NCBI RefSeq assembly: GCF_963082655.1
Contig: NC_081554.1
Coordinates: 41,624,354-41,688,353 of the forward strand
Direction of reading: 5' to 3'
DNA from: Stomoxys calcitrans
Lineage: Eukaryota > Arthropoda > Insecta > Diptera > Muscidae
Length of the DNA stretch: 64,000 nucleotides
The notes under the pieces were generated by a model. The model had not been told where the DNA came from. It was given only the letters and a program-made list of their open reading frames with translations, and did not search any database. The first letter of the stretch is position 1; the number at the start of each line of letters is the position of its first letter. Position numbers and translations under genes: made by a program. Below are positions 27,061-39,270 of this stretch, one piece after another.

Positions 27061-30000
27061 ATGCCTCAATTATGCAGATGAGAAGGGAAAATTCAATTTT
27101 TTCTTTGAAAAGAGAATCTAATATGCGAAAATATGTTTTCGTAGAAATTCAAATTTTTTAGTTCTAAAATGGCGTAATTTCTTCAAATCTTCGAATTTCG
27201 AAAATTCAAGGGCATCAATGGATTCAGAACACCATTGGCAATCATTTAGCAAACGAATTTTTATTGAAATCCGACTTTCGATTTTTTGTCAATTTTTTTT
27301 GGAAAGGGTATAGCCCATTGAAATTTTCGAAATTTCGAAGAGCGAAAAATTTGTCGGGAAAGTAGTCAAAGATTGAGCTAATACCTCAATTATGCTGATG
27401 AGAAGGGAAAATACAATTTTTTCTTTGAAAAGAGAGACCAAAACTCGAAAATATTTTTTCGTAAAATTCAAAATTTTTTAGTTCTAAAATGGCGTTACTT
27501 CTTCAAATCTTCGAATTTCGAAAATTCAAAGGCATCAATGGGCTCAGAAAACCGTTGGCAATCATTTAGCAAACGAATTTTTATTGAAATCCGACTTTCG
27601 ATTTTTGTCAATTTTTTTGGAAAGGGTATAGCCCATTGAAATTTTCGAAATTTCGAAGACCGAAAAGTTTGTCGGGAAAGTAGTCAAAGATTGAGCTAAT
27701 GCCTCAATTATACTGATGAGAAGGAAAATTCAATTTTTTCTTAGAAAAGAGAGACCAAAACTCGAAAATATTTTTTCGTAGAAATTCAAGATTTTTTAGT
27801 TCGAAAATGGCGTAACTTCTTCAAATCTTCGAATTTCGAAAATTCAAGGGCATCAATGGGTTCAGAACACCGTTGGCAATCATTTAGCAAACGAATTTTT
27901 ATTGAAATCCGACTTTCGATTTTTTGTCAATTTTTTTGGAAAGGGTATAGCCCATTGAAATTTTCGAAATTTCGAAGACCGAAAAATTTGTCGGGAAAGT
28001 AGTCAAAGATTGTGCTAATGCCTCAATTATACTGATGAAAAGGGAAGATTAAATTTTTTCTTTGAAAAGAGAGACCAAAACTGAAAAATATTTTTTGTCG
28101 AAATTCAAGATCTTTTAGTTCGAAAATGGCGTTACTTCTTCAAATCTTCGAATTTCGAAAATTCAAGGGCATCAATGGGTTCAGAACACCGTTGGCAATC
28201 ATTTAGCAAACGAATTTTTATTGAAATCCGACTTTCGATTTTTTGTCAATTTTTTTGGAAAGGGTATAGCCCATTGAAATTTTCGAAATTTCGAAGACAG
28301 AAAAATTTGTCGGGAAAGTAGTCAAAGATTGAGCTAATGCCTCAATTAAACTGATGAAAAGGGAAGATTAAATTTTTTGTTTGAAAAGAGAGACCAAAAC
28401 TAAAAAATATTTTTTGTCGAAATTCAAGATATTTTAGTTTGAAAATGGCGTATTTATTTCAAATCTTCGAATTTCGAAAATTCAAGGGCATCCATGGGTT
28501 CAGAACACCGTTGGCAATCATTTAGCAAACGAATTTTTATTGAAATCCGACTTTCGATTTTTTGTCAATTTTTTTGGAAAGGGTATAGCCCATTGAAATT
28601 TTCGAAATTTCGAAGACCGAAAAATTTGTCGGGAAAGTAGTCAAAGATTGAGCTAATGCCTCAATTATGCAGATGAAAAGGGAAAATTCAATTTTTCCTT
28701 TGAAAAGAGAATCTAATATGCGAAAATATGTTTTCGTAGAAATTCAAATTTTTTAGTTCTAAAATGGCGTAATTTCTTCAAATCTTCGAATTTCGAAAAT
28801 TCAAGGGCATCAATGGATTCAGAACACCATTGGCAATCATTTAGCAAACGAATTTTTATTGAAATCCGACTTTCGATTTTTTGTCAATTTTTTTTGGAAA
28901 GGGTATAGCCCATTGAAATTTTCGAAATTTCGAAGAGCGAAAAATTTGTCGGGAAAGTAGTCAAAGATTGAGCTAATACCTCAATTATGCTGATGAGAAG
29001 GGAAAATACAATTTTTTCTTTGAAAAGAGAGACCAAAACTCGAAAATATTTTTTCGTAAAATTCAAAATTTTTTAGTTCTAAAATGGCGTTACTTCTTCA
29101 AATCTTCGAATTTCGAAAATTCAAAGGCATCAATGGGCTCAGAAAACCGTTGGCAATCATTTAGCAAACGAATTTTTATTGAAATCCGACTTTCGATTTT
29201 TGTCAATTTTTTTGGAAAGGGTATAGCCCATTGAAATTTTCGAAATTTCGAAGACCGAAAAGTTTGTCGGGAAAGTAGTCAAAGATTGAGCTAATGCCTC
29301 AATTATACTGATGAGAAGGAAAATTCAATTTTTTCTTAGAAAAGAGAGACCAAAACTCGAAAATATTTTTTCGTAGAAATTCAAGATTTTTTAGTTCGAA
29401 AATGGCGTAACTTCTTCAAATCTTCGAATTTCGAAAATTCAAGGGCATCAATGGGTTCAGAACACCGTTGGCAATCATTTAGCAAACGAATTTTTATTGA
29501 AATCCGACTTTCGATTTTTTGTCAATTTTTTTGGAAAGGGTATAGCCCATTGAAATTTTCGAAATTTCGAAGACCGAAAAATTTGTCGGGAAAGTAGTCA
29601 AAGATTGTGCTAATGCCTCAATTATACTGATGAAAAGGGAAGATTAAATTTTTTCTTTGAAAAGAGAGACCAAAACTGAAAAATATTTTTTGTCGAAATT
29701 CAAGATCTTTTAGTTCGAAAATGGCGTTACTTCTTCAAATCTTCGAATTTCGAAAATTCAAGGGCATCAATGGGTTCAGAACACCGTTGGCAATCATTTA
29801 GCAAACGAATTTTTATTGAAATCCGACTTTCGATTTTTTGTCAATTTTTTTGGAAAGGGTATAGCCCATTGAAATTTTCGAAATTTCGAAGACAGAAAAA
29901 TTTGTCGGGAAAGTAGTCAAAGATTGAGCTAATGCCTCAATTAAACTGATGAAAAGGGAAGATTAAATTTTTTGTTTGAAAAGAGAGACCAAAACTAAAA

Positions 30001-31850
30001 AATATTTTTTGTCGAAATTCAAGATATTTTAGTTTGAAAATGGCGTATTTATTTCAAATCTTCGAATTTCGAAAATTCAAGGGCATCCATGGGTTCAGAA
30101 CACCGTTGGCAATCATTTAGCAAACGAATTTTTATTGAAATCCGACTTTCGATTTTTTGTCAATTTTTTTGGAAAGGGTATAGCCCATTGAAATTTTCGA
30201 AATTTCGAAGACCGAAAAATTTGTCGGGAAAGTAGTCAAAGATTGAGCTAATGCCTCAATTATGCAGATGAAAAGGGAAAATTCAATTTTTCCTTTGAAA
30301 AGAGAATCTAATATGCGAAAATATGTTTTCGTAGAAATTCAAATTTTTAAGTTCGAAAATGGCGTAACTTCTTCAAATCTTCGAATTTCGAAAATTCAAG
30401 GGCATCAATGGATTCAGAACACCGTTGGCAATCATTTAGCAAACGAATTTTTATTGAAATCCGACTTTCGATTTTTTGTCAATTTTTTTGGAAAGGGTAT
30501 AGCCCATTGAAATTTTCGAAATTTCGAAGACAGAAAAACTTGTCGGGAAAGTAGTCAAAGATTGAGCTAATACCTCAATTATGCTGATGAGAAGGGAAAA
30601 TACAATTTTTTCTTTGAAAAGAGAGACCAAAACTCGAAAATATTTTTTCGTAAAATTCAAAATTTTTTAGTTCTAAAATGGCGTTACTTCTTCAAATCTT
30701 CGAATTTCGAAAATTCAAAGGCATCAATGGGCTCAGAAAACCGTTGGCAATCATTTAGCAAACGAATTTTTATTGAAATCCGACTTTCGATTTTTGTCAA
30801 TTTTTTTGGAAAGGGTATAGCCCATTGAAATTTTCGAAATTTCGAAGACCGAAAAGTTTGTCGGGAAAGTAGTCAAAGATTGAGCTAATGCCTCAATTAT
30901 ACTGATGAGAAGGAAAATTCAATTTTTTCTTAGAAAAGAGAGACCAAAACTCGAAAATATTTTTTCGTAGAAATTCAAGATTTTTTAGTTCGAAAATGGC
31001 GTAACTTCTTCAAATCTTCGAATTTCGAAAATTCAAGGGCATCAATGGGTTCAGAACACCGTTGGCAATCATTTAGCAAACGAATTTTTATTGAAATCCG
31101 ACTTTCGATTTTTGTCAATTTTTTTGGAAAGGGTATAGCCCATTGAAATTTTCGAAATTTCGAAGACCGAAAAGTTTGTCGGGAAAGTAGTCAAAGATTG
31201 AGCTAATGCCTCAATTATACTGATGAGAAGGAAAATTCAATTTTTTCTTAGAAAAGAGAGACCAAAACTCGAAAATATTTTTTCGTAGAAATTCAAGATT
31301 TTTTAGTTCGAAAATGGCGTAACTTCTTCAAATCTTCGAATTTCGAAAATTCAAGGGCATCAATGGGTTCAGAACACCGTTGGCAATCATTTAGCAAACG
31401 AATTTTTATTGAAATCCGACTTTCGATTTTTTGTCAATTTTTTTGGAAAGGGTATAGCCCATTGAAATTTTCGAAATTTCGAAGACCGAAAAATTTGTCG
31501 GGAAAGTAGTCAAAGATTGTGCTAATGCCTCAATTATACTGATGAAAAGGGAAGATTAAATTTTTTGTTTGAAAAGAGAGACCAAAACTAAAAAATATTT
31601 TTTGTCGAAATTCAAGATATTTTAGTTTGAAAATGGCGTATTTATTTCAAATCTTCGAATTTCGAAAATTCAAGGGCATCCATGGGTTCAGAACACCGTT
31701 GGCAATCATTTAGCAAACGAATTTTTATTGAAATCCGACTTTCGATTTTTTGTCAATTTTTTTGGAAAGGGTATAGCCCATTGAAATTTTCGAAATTTCG
31801 AAGACAGAAAAACTTGTCGGGAAAGTAGTCAAAGATTGTGCTAATGCCTC
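27061..31850. repeat. 5-mer higher-order repeat (~1595 bp period)
   Basis: The same order of five monomer variants starts at ~27061, ~28657 and ~30250 (offsets ~1596 and ~1593). The first two copies share the rare GAAGAGCGAAAAATTT variant (~27337 and ~28932), the CAAAGGCATCAATGGGCTC variant and a one-base-shorter GATTTTTGTCAATT. The third copy is extended by one duplicated class C monomer near 31.1 kb. A related partial copy precedes at about 25.8-27.0 kb. Confidence 0.7.
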
Positions 31851-33439
31851 AATTATACTGATGAAAAGGGAAAATTCAACTTTTTCTTTGAAAAGAGAGA
31901 CCAAAACTCGAAAATATTTTTTCGTAAAATTCAAAATTTTTTAGTTCTAAAATGGCGTTACTTCTTCAATTCTTCGAATTTCGAAAATTCAAGGGCATCA
32001 ATGGGTTCAGAAAACCGTTGGCAATCATTTTGCAAACGAATTTTTATTGAAATCCGACTTTCAATTTTTTGTCAATTTTTTTGGAAAGGGTATAGTCCAT
32101 TGAAATTTTCGAAATTTGAAGACAGAAAAATTTGTCGGGAAAGTAGTCAAAGATTGAGCTAATGCCTCAATTATGCAAATGAGAAGGGAAAATTCAATTT
32201 TTTCTTTGAAAAGAGAGTCTAATATGCGAAAATATGTTTTCGTAGAAATTCAAATTTTTTAGTTCGAAAATGGCGTAACTTCTTCAAATCTTCGAATTTC
32301 GAAAATTCAAGGGCATCAATGGGTTCAGAACACCTTTGGCAATCATTTAGCAAACGAATTTTTATTGAAATCCGACTTTCGATTTTTTGTCAATTTTTTT
32401 GGAAAGGGTATAGCCCATTGAAATTTTCGAAATTTCGAAGACCGAAAAATTTGTCGGGAAAGTAGTCAAAGATTGTGCTAATGCCTCAATTATACTGATG
32501 AAAAGGGAAAATTCAACTTTTTCTTTGAAAAGAGAGACCAAAACTCGAAAATTTTTTTTTTCGTAAAATTCAAAATTTTTTAGTTCTAAAATGGCGTTAC
32601 TTCTTCAATTCTTCGAATTTCGAAAATTCAAGGGCATCAATGGGTTCAGAAAACCGTTGGCAATCATTTTGCAAACGAATTTTTATTGAAATCCGACTTT
32701 CGATTTTTTGTCAATTTTTTTGGAAAGGGTATAGCCCATTGAAATTTTCGAAATTTCGAAGACCGAAAAATTTGTCGGGAAAGTAGTCAAAGATTGTGCT
32801 AATGCCTCAATTATGCAAATGAGAAGGGAAAATTCAATTTTTTCTTTGAAAAGAGAGTCTAATATGCGAAAATATGTTTTCGTAGAAATTCAAATTTTTT
32901 AGTTCGAAAATGACGTAACTTCTTCAAATCTTCGAATTTCGAAAATTCAAGGGCATCAATGGGTTCAGAACCCCGTTGGCAATCATTTAGCAAACGAATT
33001 TTTATTGAAATCCGACTTTCAATTTTTTGTCAATTTTTTTGGAAAGGGTATAGTCCATTGAAATTTTCGAAATTTGAAGACAGAAAAATTTGTCGGGAAA
33101 GTAGTCAAAGATTGAGCTAATGCCTCAATTATGCAAATGAGAAGGGAAAATTCAATTTTTTCTTTGAAAAGAGAGTCTAATATGCGAAAATATGTTTTCG
33201 TAGAAATTCAAATTTTTTAGTTCGAAAATGGCGTAACTTCTTCAAATCTTCGAATTTCGAAAATTCAAGGGCATCAATGGGTTCAGAACACCGTTGGCAA
33301 TCATTTAGCAAACGAATTTTTATTGAAATCCGACTTTCGATTTTTTGTCAATTTTTTTGGAAAGGGTATAGCCCATTGAAATTTTCGAAATTTCGAAGAC
33401 CGAAAAATTTGTCGGGAAAGTAGTCAAAGATTGAGCTAA

Positions 33440-35340
33440 TGCCTCAATTATACTGATGAAAAGGGAAGATTAAATTTTTTCTTTGAAAAGAGAGACCAAA
33501 ACTGAAAAATATTTTTTGTCGAAATTCAAGATCTTTTAGTTCGAAAATGGCGTAACTTCTTCAAATCTTCGAATTTCGAAAATTCAAGGGCATCAATGGA
33601 TTCAGAACACCGTTGGCAATCATTTAGCAAACGAATTTTTATTGAAATCCGACTTTCGATTTTTTGTCAATTTTTTTGGAAAGGGTATAGCCCATTGAAA
33701 TTTTCGAAATTTCGAAGACAGAAAAATTTGTTGGGAAAGTAGTCAAAGATTGAGCTAATGCCTCAATTATGCAGATGAGAAGGGAAAATTCAATTTTTTC
33801 TTTGAAAAGAGAATCTAATATGCGAAAATATGTTTTCGTAGAAATTCAAATTTTTTAGTTCGAAAATGGCGTAATTTCTTCAAATCTTCGAATTTCGAAA
33901 ATTCAAGGGCATCAATGGATTCAGAACACCATTGGCAATCATTTAGCAAACGAATTTTTATTGAAATCCGACTTTGGATTTTTTGTCAATTTTTTTGGAA
34001 AGGGTATAGCCCATTGAAATTTTCGAAATTTCGAAGACCGAAAAATTTGTCGGGAAAGTAGTCAAAGATTGAGCTAATGCCTCAATTATGCAGATGAGAA
34101 GGGAAAATTCAATTTTTTCTTTGAAAAGAGAGTCTAATATGCGAAAATATGTTTTCGTAGAAATTCAAATTTTTTAGTTCGAAAATGACGTAACTTCTTC
34201 AAATCTTCGAATTTCGAAAATTCAAGGGCATCAATGGGTTCAGAACACCGTTGGCAATCATTTAGCAAACGAATTTTTATTGAAATCCGACTTTCGATTT
34301 TTTGTCAATTTTTTTGGAAAGGGTATAGCCCATTGAAATTTTCGAAATTTCGAAGACCGAAAAATTTGTCGGGAAAGTAGTCAAAGATTGAGCTAATGCC
34401 TCAATTATACTGATGAAAAGGGAAGATTAAATTTTTTCTTTGAAAAGAGAGACCAAAACTGAAAAATATTTTTTGTCGAAATTCAAGATCTTTTAGTTCG
34501 AAAATGGCGTAACTTCTTCAAATCTTCGAATTTCGAAAATTCAAGGGCATCAATGGATTCAGAACACCGTTGGCAATCATTTAGCAAACGAATTTTTATT
34601 GAAATCCGACTTTCGATTTTTTGTCAATTTTTTTGGAAAGGGTATAGCCCATTGAAATTTTCGAAATTTCGAAGACAGAAAAATTTGTTGGGAAAGTAGT
34701 CAAAGATTGAGCTAATGCCTCAATTATGCAGATGAGAAGGGAAAATTCAATTTTTTCTTTGAAAAGAGAATCTAATATGCGAAAATATGTTTTCGTAGAA
34801 ATTCAAATTTTTTAGTTCGAAAATGGCGTAATTTCTTCAAATCTTCGAATTTCGAAAATTCAAAGGCATCAATGGATTCAGAACACCATTGGCAATCATT
34901 TAGCAAACGAATTTTTATTGAAATCCGACTTTCGATTTTTTGTCAATTTTTTTGGAAAGGGTATAGCCCATTGAAATTTTCGAAATTTCGAAGACCGAAA
35001 AATTTGTCGGGAAAGTAGTCAAAGATTGAGCTAATGCCTCAATTATGCAGATGAGAAGGGAAAATTCAATTTTTTCTTTGAAAAGAGAGTCTAATATGCG
35101 AAAATATGTTTTCGTAGAAATTAAAATTTTTTAGTTCGAAAATGGCGTAACTTCTTCAAATCTTCGAACTTTGAAAATTCAAGGGCATCAGTGGATTCAG
35201 AACACCGTTGGCAATCATTTAGCAAACGAATTTTTATTGAAATCCGACTTCCGATTTTTTTTCAATTTTTTTGGAAAGGGTATAGCCCATTGAAATTTTC
35301 GAAATTTCGAAGACAGAAAAATTTGTCGGGAAAGTAGTCA
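33440..35340. repeat. 3-mer higher-order repeat (~958 bp period)
   Basis: The class B block with TCAAGATCTTTTAG occurs at ~33495 and ~34453. The GAAAAATTTGTTGGGAAAG variant occurs at ~33722 and ~34680. Both give an offset of about 958 bp, three monomers. The order B, A (TTGTTGGG), A is the same in both copies. Confidence 0.65.
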
Positions 35341-37749
35341 AAGATTGTGCTAATGCCTCAATTATACTGATGAAAAGGGAAGATTAAATTTTTTCTTCGA
35401 AAAGAGAGACCAAAACTCAAAAATATTTTTTGTCGAAATTCAAGATCTTTTAGTTCGAAAATGGCGTTACTTCTTCAAATCTTCGAATTTCGAAAATTCA
35501 AGGGCATCAATGGGTTCAGAACACCGATGGCAATCATTTAGCATTTAGAATTTTTATTGAAATCCGACTTTCGATTTTTTGTCAATTTTTTTGGAAAGGG
35601 TATAGCCCATTGAAATTTTCGAAATTTCGAAGACCGAAAAATTTGTCGGGAAAGTAGTCAAAGATTGTGCTAATGCCTCAATTATACTGATGAAAAGGGA
35701 AGATTAAATTTTTTCTTCGAAAAGAGAGACCAAAACTGAAAAATAGTTTTTGTCGAAATTCAAAATTTTTTAGTTCTAAAATGGCGTTACTTCTTCAATT
35801 CTTCGAATTTCGTAAATTCAAGGGCATCAATGGATTCAGAAAACCGTTGGCAATCATTTTGCAAACGAATTTTTATTGAAATCCGACTTTCGATTTTTTG
35901 TCAATTTTTTTGGAAAGGGTATAGCCCATTGAAATTTTCGAAATTTCGAAGACCGAAAAATTTGTCGGGAAAGTAGTCAAAGATTGTGCTAATGCCTCAA
36001 TTATACTGATGAAAAGGGAAAATTCAACTTTTTCTTTGAAAAGAGAGACCAAAACTCGAAATATTTTGTGTAGAAATTCAAGATCTTTTAGTTCGAAAAT
36101 GGCGTTACTTCTTCAAATCTTCGAATTTCGAAAATTCAAGGGCATCAATGGGTTCAGAACAACGTTGGCAATCATTTAGCAAACGAATTTTTATTGAAAT
36201 CCGACTTTCGATTTTTTGTCAATTTTTTTGGAAAGGGTATAGCCCATTGAAATTTTCGAAATTTCGAAGACCGAAAAATTTGTCGGGAAAGTAGTCAAAG
36301 ATTGAGCTAATGCCTCAATTATACTGATGAAAAGGGAAGATTAAATTTTTTCTTAGAAAAGAGAGACCAAAACTCGAAAATATGTTTTCGTAGAAATTCA
36401 AGATCTTTTAGTTCGAAAATGGCGTAACTTCTTCAAATCTTCGAATTTCGAAAATTCAAGGGCATGAATGGGTTCAGAACACCGTTGGCAATCATTTAGC
36501 AAACGAATTTTTATTGAAATCCGACTTTCGATTTTTTGTCAATTTTTTTGGAAAGGGTATAGCCCATTGAAATTTTCGAAATTTCGAAGACCGAAAAATT
36601 TGTCGGGAAAGTAGTTAAAGATTGAGCTAATGCCTCAATTATGCAGATGAGAAGGGAAAATTCTTTGAAAAGAGAGTCTAATATGCGAAAATATGTTTTC
36701 GTAGAAATTCAAGATTTTTTAGTTCGAAAAAGGCGTAACTTCTTCAAATCTTCGAATTTCGAAAATTCAAGGGCATCAATGGGTTCAGAACTCCGTTGTC
36801 AATCATTTAGTAAACGAATTTTTATTGAAATCCGACTTTCGATTTTTTGTCAATTTTTTTGGAAAGGGTATAGCCCATTGAAATTTTCGAAATTTCGAAG
36901 ACAGAAAAATTTGTCGGGAAAGTAGTCAAAGATTGAGCTAATGCCTCAATTATACTGATGAAAAGGGAAGATTAAATTTTTTCTTTGAAAAGAGAGTCTA
37001 ATATGCGAAAATATGTTTTCGTAGAAATTCAAGATTTTTTAGTTCGAAAATGGCGTAACTTCTTCAAATCTTCGAATTTCGAAAATTCAAGGGCATCAAT
37101 GGGTTCAGAACACCGTTGGCAATCATTTAGCAAACGAATTTTTATTGAAATCCGACTTTCGATTTTTTGTCAATTTTTTTGGAAAGGGTATAGCCCATTG
37201 AAATTTTCGAAATTTCGAAGACCGAAAAATTTGTCGGGAAAGTAGTCAAAGATTGAGCTAATGCCTCAATTATGCAGATGAGAAGGGAAAATTCAATTTT
37301 TTCTTTGAAAAGAGAGTCTAATATGCGAAAATATGTTTTCGTAGAAATTCAAGATTTTTTAGTTCGAAAATGGCGTAACTTCTTCAAATCTTCGAATTTC
37401 GAAAATTCAAGGGCATCAATGGATTCAGAACACCGTTGGCAATCATTTAGCAAACGAATTTTTATTGAAATCCGACTTTCGATTTTTTGTCAATTTTTTT
37501 GGAAAGGGTATAGCCCATTGAAATTTTCGAAATTTCGAAGACCGAAAAATTTGTCGGGAAAGTAGTCAAAGATTGAGCTAATGCCTCAATTATGCAGATG
37601 AAAAGGGAAAATTCAATTTTTCCTTTGAAAAGAGAGACCAAAGCTCGAAATTTTTTTTTCGTAGAATTCAAGATCTTTTAGTTCGAAAATGGCGTAACTT
37701 CTTCAAATCTTCGAATTTCGAAAATTCAAGGGGATCAATGGATTCAGAA

Positions 37750-38470
37750 GGGAAGGGTGCTATGGGGGCATAAGGTATGAATTTTTACCGGATTTTGTCT
37801 AAAAGTTGATTTACGTATATCGTATTGAAAGGAGAGAGCTCTTTTTCTTCTTCAGCATTTTAGCAGCGTTTGCTCTTCGGGAGATCTGATTCTTTTTGCA
37901 GCTTACGTAGAAGTGCTTGGAATGTCAGTTCTATCCCTTCTAGCATCCTGCATTTACTCCTGAGTGCGCTGCCGGTGCATACTCCTCTATCTCCTTCGTC
38001 GTTCCTTGGATTGCTTTCTCGGTCTTCTATTGAGTTTAGCAAAACCCTCGCTCATGTCTGCTGTCATCCCGCTGTCTTCATCTCTCGATTCGGCTGCGAT
38101 GACTGTTTCATTGACACTGTAGCTGTCTGAATCCGAATCGAATACATGACCTTAACTTAAAGGCTGGGGGCGAACTGTGCATCCCTCTGTTTTATCAGTC
38201 TCTTCCTCATTAATTAGTCTGACAACAAGTTGTGCGCTTGAAGCATTACTCTCGACTACAGGTACCAAGGCATCAACACCTATATGAGGGTAGGATAACA
38301 TGCTACGGTTTGATGCCACCATCGCAACTGTTTTTCAAAATAGATAGTACCTATTCCGAGATATGGATATTTTCTTTGAGAAGCGAAATGAAAACACATC
38401 CGCTCCACTCAACAGCTACCTTAAGTTTATAGAAACTGATTTAATGAGATAACTTTTTTAGGGTTTTTGA
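37750..38470. other. Unique stretch at the satellite edge, no confident gene
   Basis: Sequence changes abruptly at ~37750 and has a higher GC content than the array. It contains no intact gene. A minus-strand reading frame fragment (listed separately) is the only coding-like signal. The rest, 38160-38470, shows nothing I recognise. Confidence 0.5.
37863..38151 (-). pseudogene. Possible decayed coding fragment, unknown
   Basis: Reading the minus strand from 38151 gives an acidic/serine-rich stretch (FDSDSDSYSVNETV), then SRDEDSGMTADMSEGF and a basic tail (LNRRPRKQSKERRRR), ending at a stop at 37990-37988. Switching frame by one base continues an open stretch (TFQALLRKLQKESDLPKS) to a stop near 37863. 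Composition resembles a disordered N-terminal part of a retroelement ORF1 or a nuclear protein, but I recognise no family. It could be a dead retroelement piece or chance. The frame switch argues against a working gene. Confidence 0.25.
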
Positions 38471-38471
38471 A

Positions 38472-38650
38472 GGGCATTGTAGCGCAGAGGTTAGCATGTC
38501 TACCTGATTTTCTCCTCCTAATGCTGGCAACAGGCGCACTGCGGCACGCCGTTCGGACTCTGCTTTAAATAGGAGGCCCCTTATCATTGACCTTAAACTT
38601 GAATCGGACTGCGCTCTTTGATATGTGAGAAGTTCCTTCCTGTTCCTTCC
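38472..38650 (+). mobile_element. tRNA-derived SINE, truncated copy
   Basis: Begins with the tRNA-like head TGTAGCGCAGAGGTTAGCAT (A-box-like), then jumps to GCTGGCAACAGGCGCACTGC, GGCACGCCGTTCGGACTC and the tail containing TGAATCGGACTGCGCTC and GATATGTGAGAAG. The same blocks, in the same order, occur in the longer copy at 55452. The B-box part of the head is missing here. Confidence 0.75.
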
Positions 38651-38713
38651 CAGATTTGGATATAGCTGCCATATAGACCGATCCACCGATTTAGGGTCTT
38701 AGGCCCATAAAAG
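38651..38713 (-). repeat. Short fragment of the hairpin-ended repeat family
   Basis: Reads CAGATTTGGATATAGCTGCC, then ATATAGACCGATC, the reverse-complement form of the ~150-160 bp tandem units seen at 53-54 kb. It is trapped between two SINE copies. Confidence 0.6.
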
Positions 38714-38856
38714 GCCACCGTAGCGCAGAGGTTAGCATGTCCGCCTGGTTTTCTCCTCCTAATGCTGGCAACAGGCGCACTGCGGCACGTCGTTAGGACT
38801 GCGAACCTGTTCCTTACTGGAATGTTCATGGGCGAAATTTGCATTTTTGCTTTTTT
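38714..38856 (+). mobile_element. tRNA-derived SINE, second truncated copy
   Basis: Head CACCGTAGCGCAGAGGTTAG, the same internal jump to TGCTGGCAACAGGCGCACTG as the copy at 38472, then the tail CTGTTCCTTACTGGAATGTT and CATGGGCGAAATTTGCATT. The shared internal deletion with the 38472 copy suggests they belong to one shortened subfamily rather than two independent decays. Confidence 0.75.
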
Positions 38857-39011
38857 AGCGGAATCAATGGTGATGGGTACCCAAGATGTGGCCCGGCTTA
38901 ACTTAACATCTTTACCTTACTTACACATTTGTTCAGTTGATGTATATAAAAACTATTCTATTTTAAATAAATTTACCTTTAAAAAAAATCAATGTGTGTT
39001 TTGTTTAGTTT

Positions 39012-39017
39012 TTTATT
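39012..39017 (-). promoter_or_regulatory. Candidate polyadenylation signal of the ABCG gene
   Basis: AATAAA on the minus strand, about 254 bp past the stop codon at 39271. It is the only canonical hexamer I found on this strand in the AT-rich 3' flank (38857-39270), which otherwise holds no recognisable feature. Position and strand fit, but AT-rich DNA gives such hexamers often. Confidence 0.3.
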
Positions 39018-39270
39018 TTCGGTATAAAAGACATATAAAAATAGTTCTCATTTTATAGCTAATATCACGTACAGGCAAATGTAGATGTCTTAAGAACAAA
39101 AAAAGTACATTAAGTTGATACTAATACCCCCAAAGACACAGATTTTAAGTTTAGATTTTTTGGCATTATAAAATACATTCAATAAAGAATAAAACTATCC
39201 CAACACTAAACCTACTTAGGGCTACACGTTATACAAAAAAGTTTTCCTCCTTTGAACAATAGACTCATAT

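Larger units (their letters stand above)
25441..36620. repeat. Satellite domain 3: class A, B and C monomers
   Basis: Class C monomers appear from ~25.5 kb. Their central block is GACCAAAACTCGAAAATATT followed by TTTTTCGTA(G)AAATTCAA, and many follow TATACTGATGAGAAGGAAAA. They look like recombinants of the B-type left part and an A-type right part. From ~32 kb the order of classes is less regular and divergence is higher; for example one monomer at ~35.5 kb has AGCATTTAGAATTT. Confidence 0.75.
1..37749. repeat. Satellite DNA array, ~319-bp monomer
   Basis: Continuous head-to-tail array. The landmark ATGCAGATGA recurs at 74, 394, 713, 1033 and 1351, giving steps of 318-320 bp, and this continues to about 37.6 kb, roughly 118 monomer lengths. 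Each monomer carries recognisable blocks in order: GTCAAAGATTGAGC, the ATGCAGATGA block, a variable block near TTTGAAAAGAGA, AATGGCGTAA, CTTCGAATTTCGAAAATTC, CACCGTTGGCAATCA, GGAAAGGGTATAGCCCATTG, and GAAATTTTCGAAATTTCGAA. The array starts outside the window and stops in mid-monomer at about 37749, where unrelated sequence follows. Many monomers differ by only a few bases, which points to recent homogenisation. No transposon or gene interrupts it. Not coding. Whether it is centromeric, pericentromeric or an arm satellite cannot be told from the sequence. Confidence 0.97.

Noticed and set aside
3379..31934. Minus-strand 60-70 codon frames (MKTYFRILDS... and MNFTKKYFRV...)
   Set aside because: Antisense readings of the same satellite blocks; present only where monomer variants lack a stop.
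1..37749. CRISPR array
   Set aside because: The repeats are ~319 bp with no short direct repeat and unique spacers, and the setting is a eukaryotic nuclear genome.
38441..38844. Minus-strand 81-83 codon frames downstream of the ABCG gene
   Set aside because: They are antisense readings of the two truncated SINE copies and the repeat fragment between them.
39181..39200. AATAAAGAATAAAA as the gene's polyadenylation signal
   Set aside because: It is on the plus strand, while the gene is on the minus strand.
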